Shown one piece after another: positions 15,090 to 15,168 of a stretch of 15,168 nucleotides of DNA (the first letter of the stretch is position 1; every line of letters starts with the position of its first letter). The stretch is from a bacterium (GTDB lineage: Bacteria > Elusimicrobiota > Elusimicrobia > Elusimicrobiales > UBA9959), in contig JAKAMO010000067.1 in NCBI GenBank assembly GCA_021812825.1, positions 1 through 15,168 on the forward strand, given 5' to 3'. Under the pieces are notes generated by a model. It did no database searches. It was not told where the DNA came from and saw only the letters and a list, made by a program, of their open reading frames with translations. The translations under genes and the position numbers were made by a program.

Positions 15090-15168
15090 GAAAACCACTT
15101 TGCCCAAAGCCGACACGGCCGAAAAAACCAGGAAATGGCATTTCCTAGACGCTTCCGACCAGGTCCTG
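15082..15168 (+). CDS. rplM: Ribosomal protein L13, N-terminal part (cut by the window end)
   Basis: The last 29 codons read an N-terminal extension followed by KTRKWHFLDASDQVL. This matches the conserved start of bacterial L13 (typically R-x-W-x-x-x-D-A-x-x-x-x-L before GRLAS), a large-subunit protein that binds 23S rRNA early in assembly. The frame runs open to the window edge, so most of the gene lies outside; rpsI usually follows rplM. The start is ATG 15082, which lacks a ribosome binding site. An in-frame TTG at 15064 behind GGCGGA is an alternative that would add six residues. It is separated from the TPR gene by 47 bases and is probably its own transcription unit. Confidence 0.85.
   Translation, partial: MIQKTTLPKADTAEKTRKWHFLDASDQVL

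Noticed and set aside
1..15168. Mobile elements, tRNA or rRNA genes
   Set aside because: I saw no transposase, integrase, phage gene, terminal repeats, or tRNA/rRNA signature on either strand; intergenic space is too small for most RNA genes.

Overview
The window is GC-rich, densely coded bacterial chromosome carrying mostly housekeeping and cell-envelope genes. There is no sign of phage, plasmid, insertion sequence, CRISPR or tRNA. Tetratricopeptide-repeat (TPR) proteins are unusually frequent (three large ones in 15 kb), and isoleucine is often encoded by ATA despite the high GC. These traits, with the mix of secreted clostripain-like peptidase, LysM/FecR protein and HpnD-like terpene synthase, would fit a Gram-negative lineage such as Elusimicrobiota. 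That placement is a guess from memory, not something the sequence proves.

Left part, minus strand (1-7588). Reading in the direction of transcription: rdgB (XTP/dITP pyrophosphatase), then after a 44-base gap with a possible promoter a very tight run of genes. These are a membrane histidine kinase (Cache-like sensor, HAMP, PAS, HisKA, HATPase), a secreted LysM-FecR protein, a secreted TPR protein, a THEP1-like protein whose P-loop glycines are lost, murC, and the first codons of an rsmA/ksgA-like gene that meets an in-frame TAG next to the window edge. Stops and starts overlap at three of the junctions, so the run probably forms one transcript linking an envelope sensor and wall-binding proteins to peptidoglycan precursor synthesis.

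Middle (7589-10173). A short AT-rich divergent intergenic region separates rdgB from a plus-strand gene for an 845-residue multidomain protein. It has an SseB-like N-terminus, a TPR-like middle, a Pro/Ala-rich linker with a 57-bp tandem repeat, and a C-terminal region that looks internally duplicated. I know no described family with this whole architecture.

Right part, plus strand (10174-15168). A good sigma-70-type promoter precedes four tightly packed genes: a secreted clostripain-family peptidase with a substituted S1-pocket position, a squalene/phytoene synthase (TTG start), dcd (dCTP deaminase), and a secreted TPR protein with a cysteine-rich C-terminus. The window ends inside rplM (ribosomal protein L13), whose start codon lies in a perfect 8-bp inverted repeat.

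The best candidates for something undescribed are the SseB-TPR fusion protein, the kinase/LysM-FecR/TPR/degenerate-THEP1/murC operon, and the peptidase with the altered specificity site. All functional links between neighbours are inferred from gene order only.
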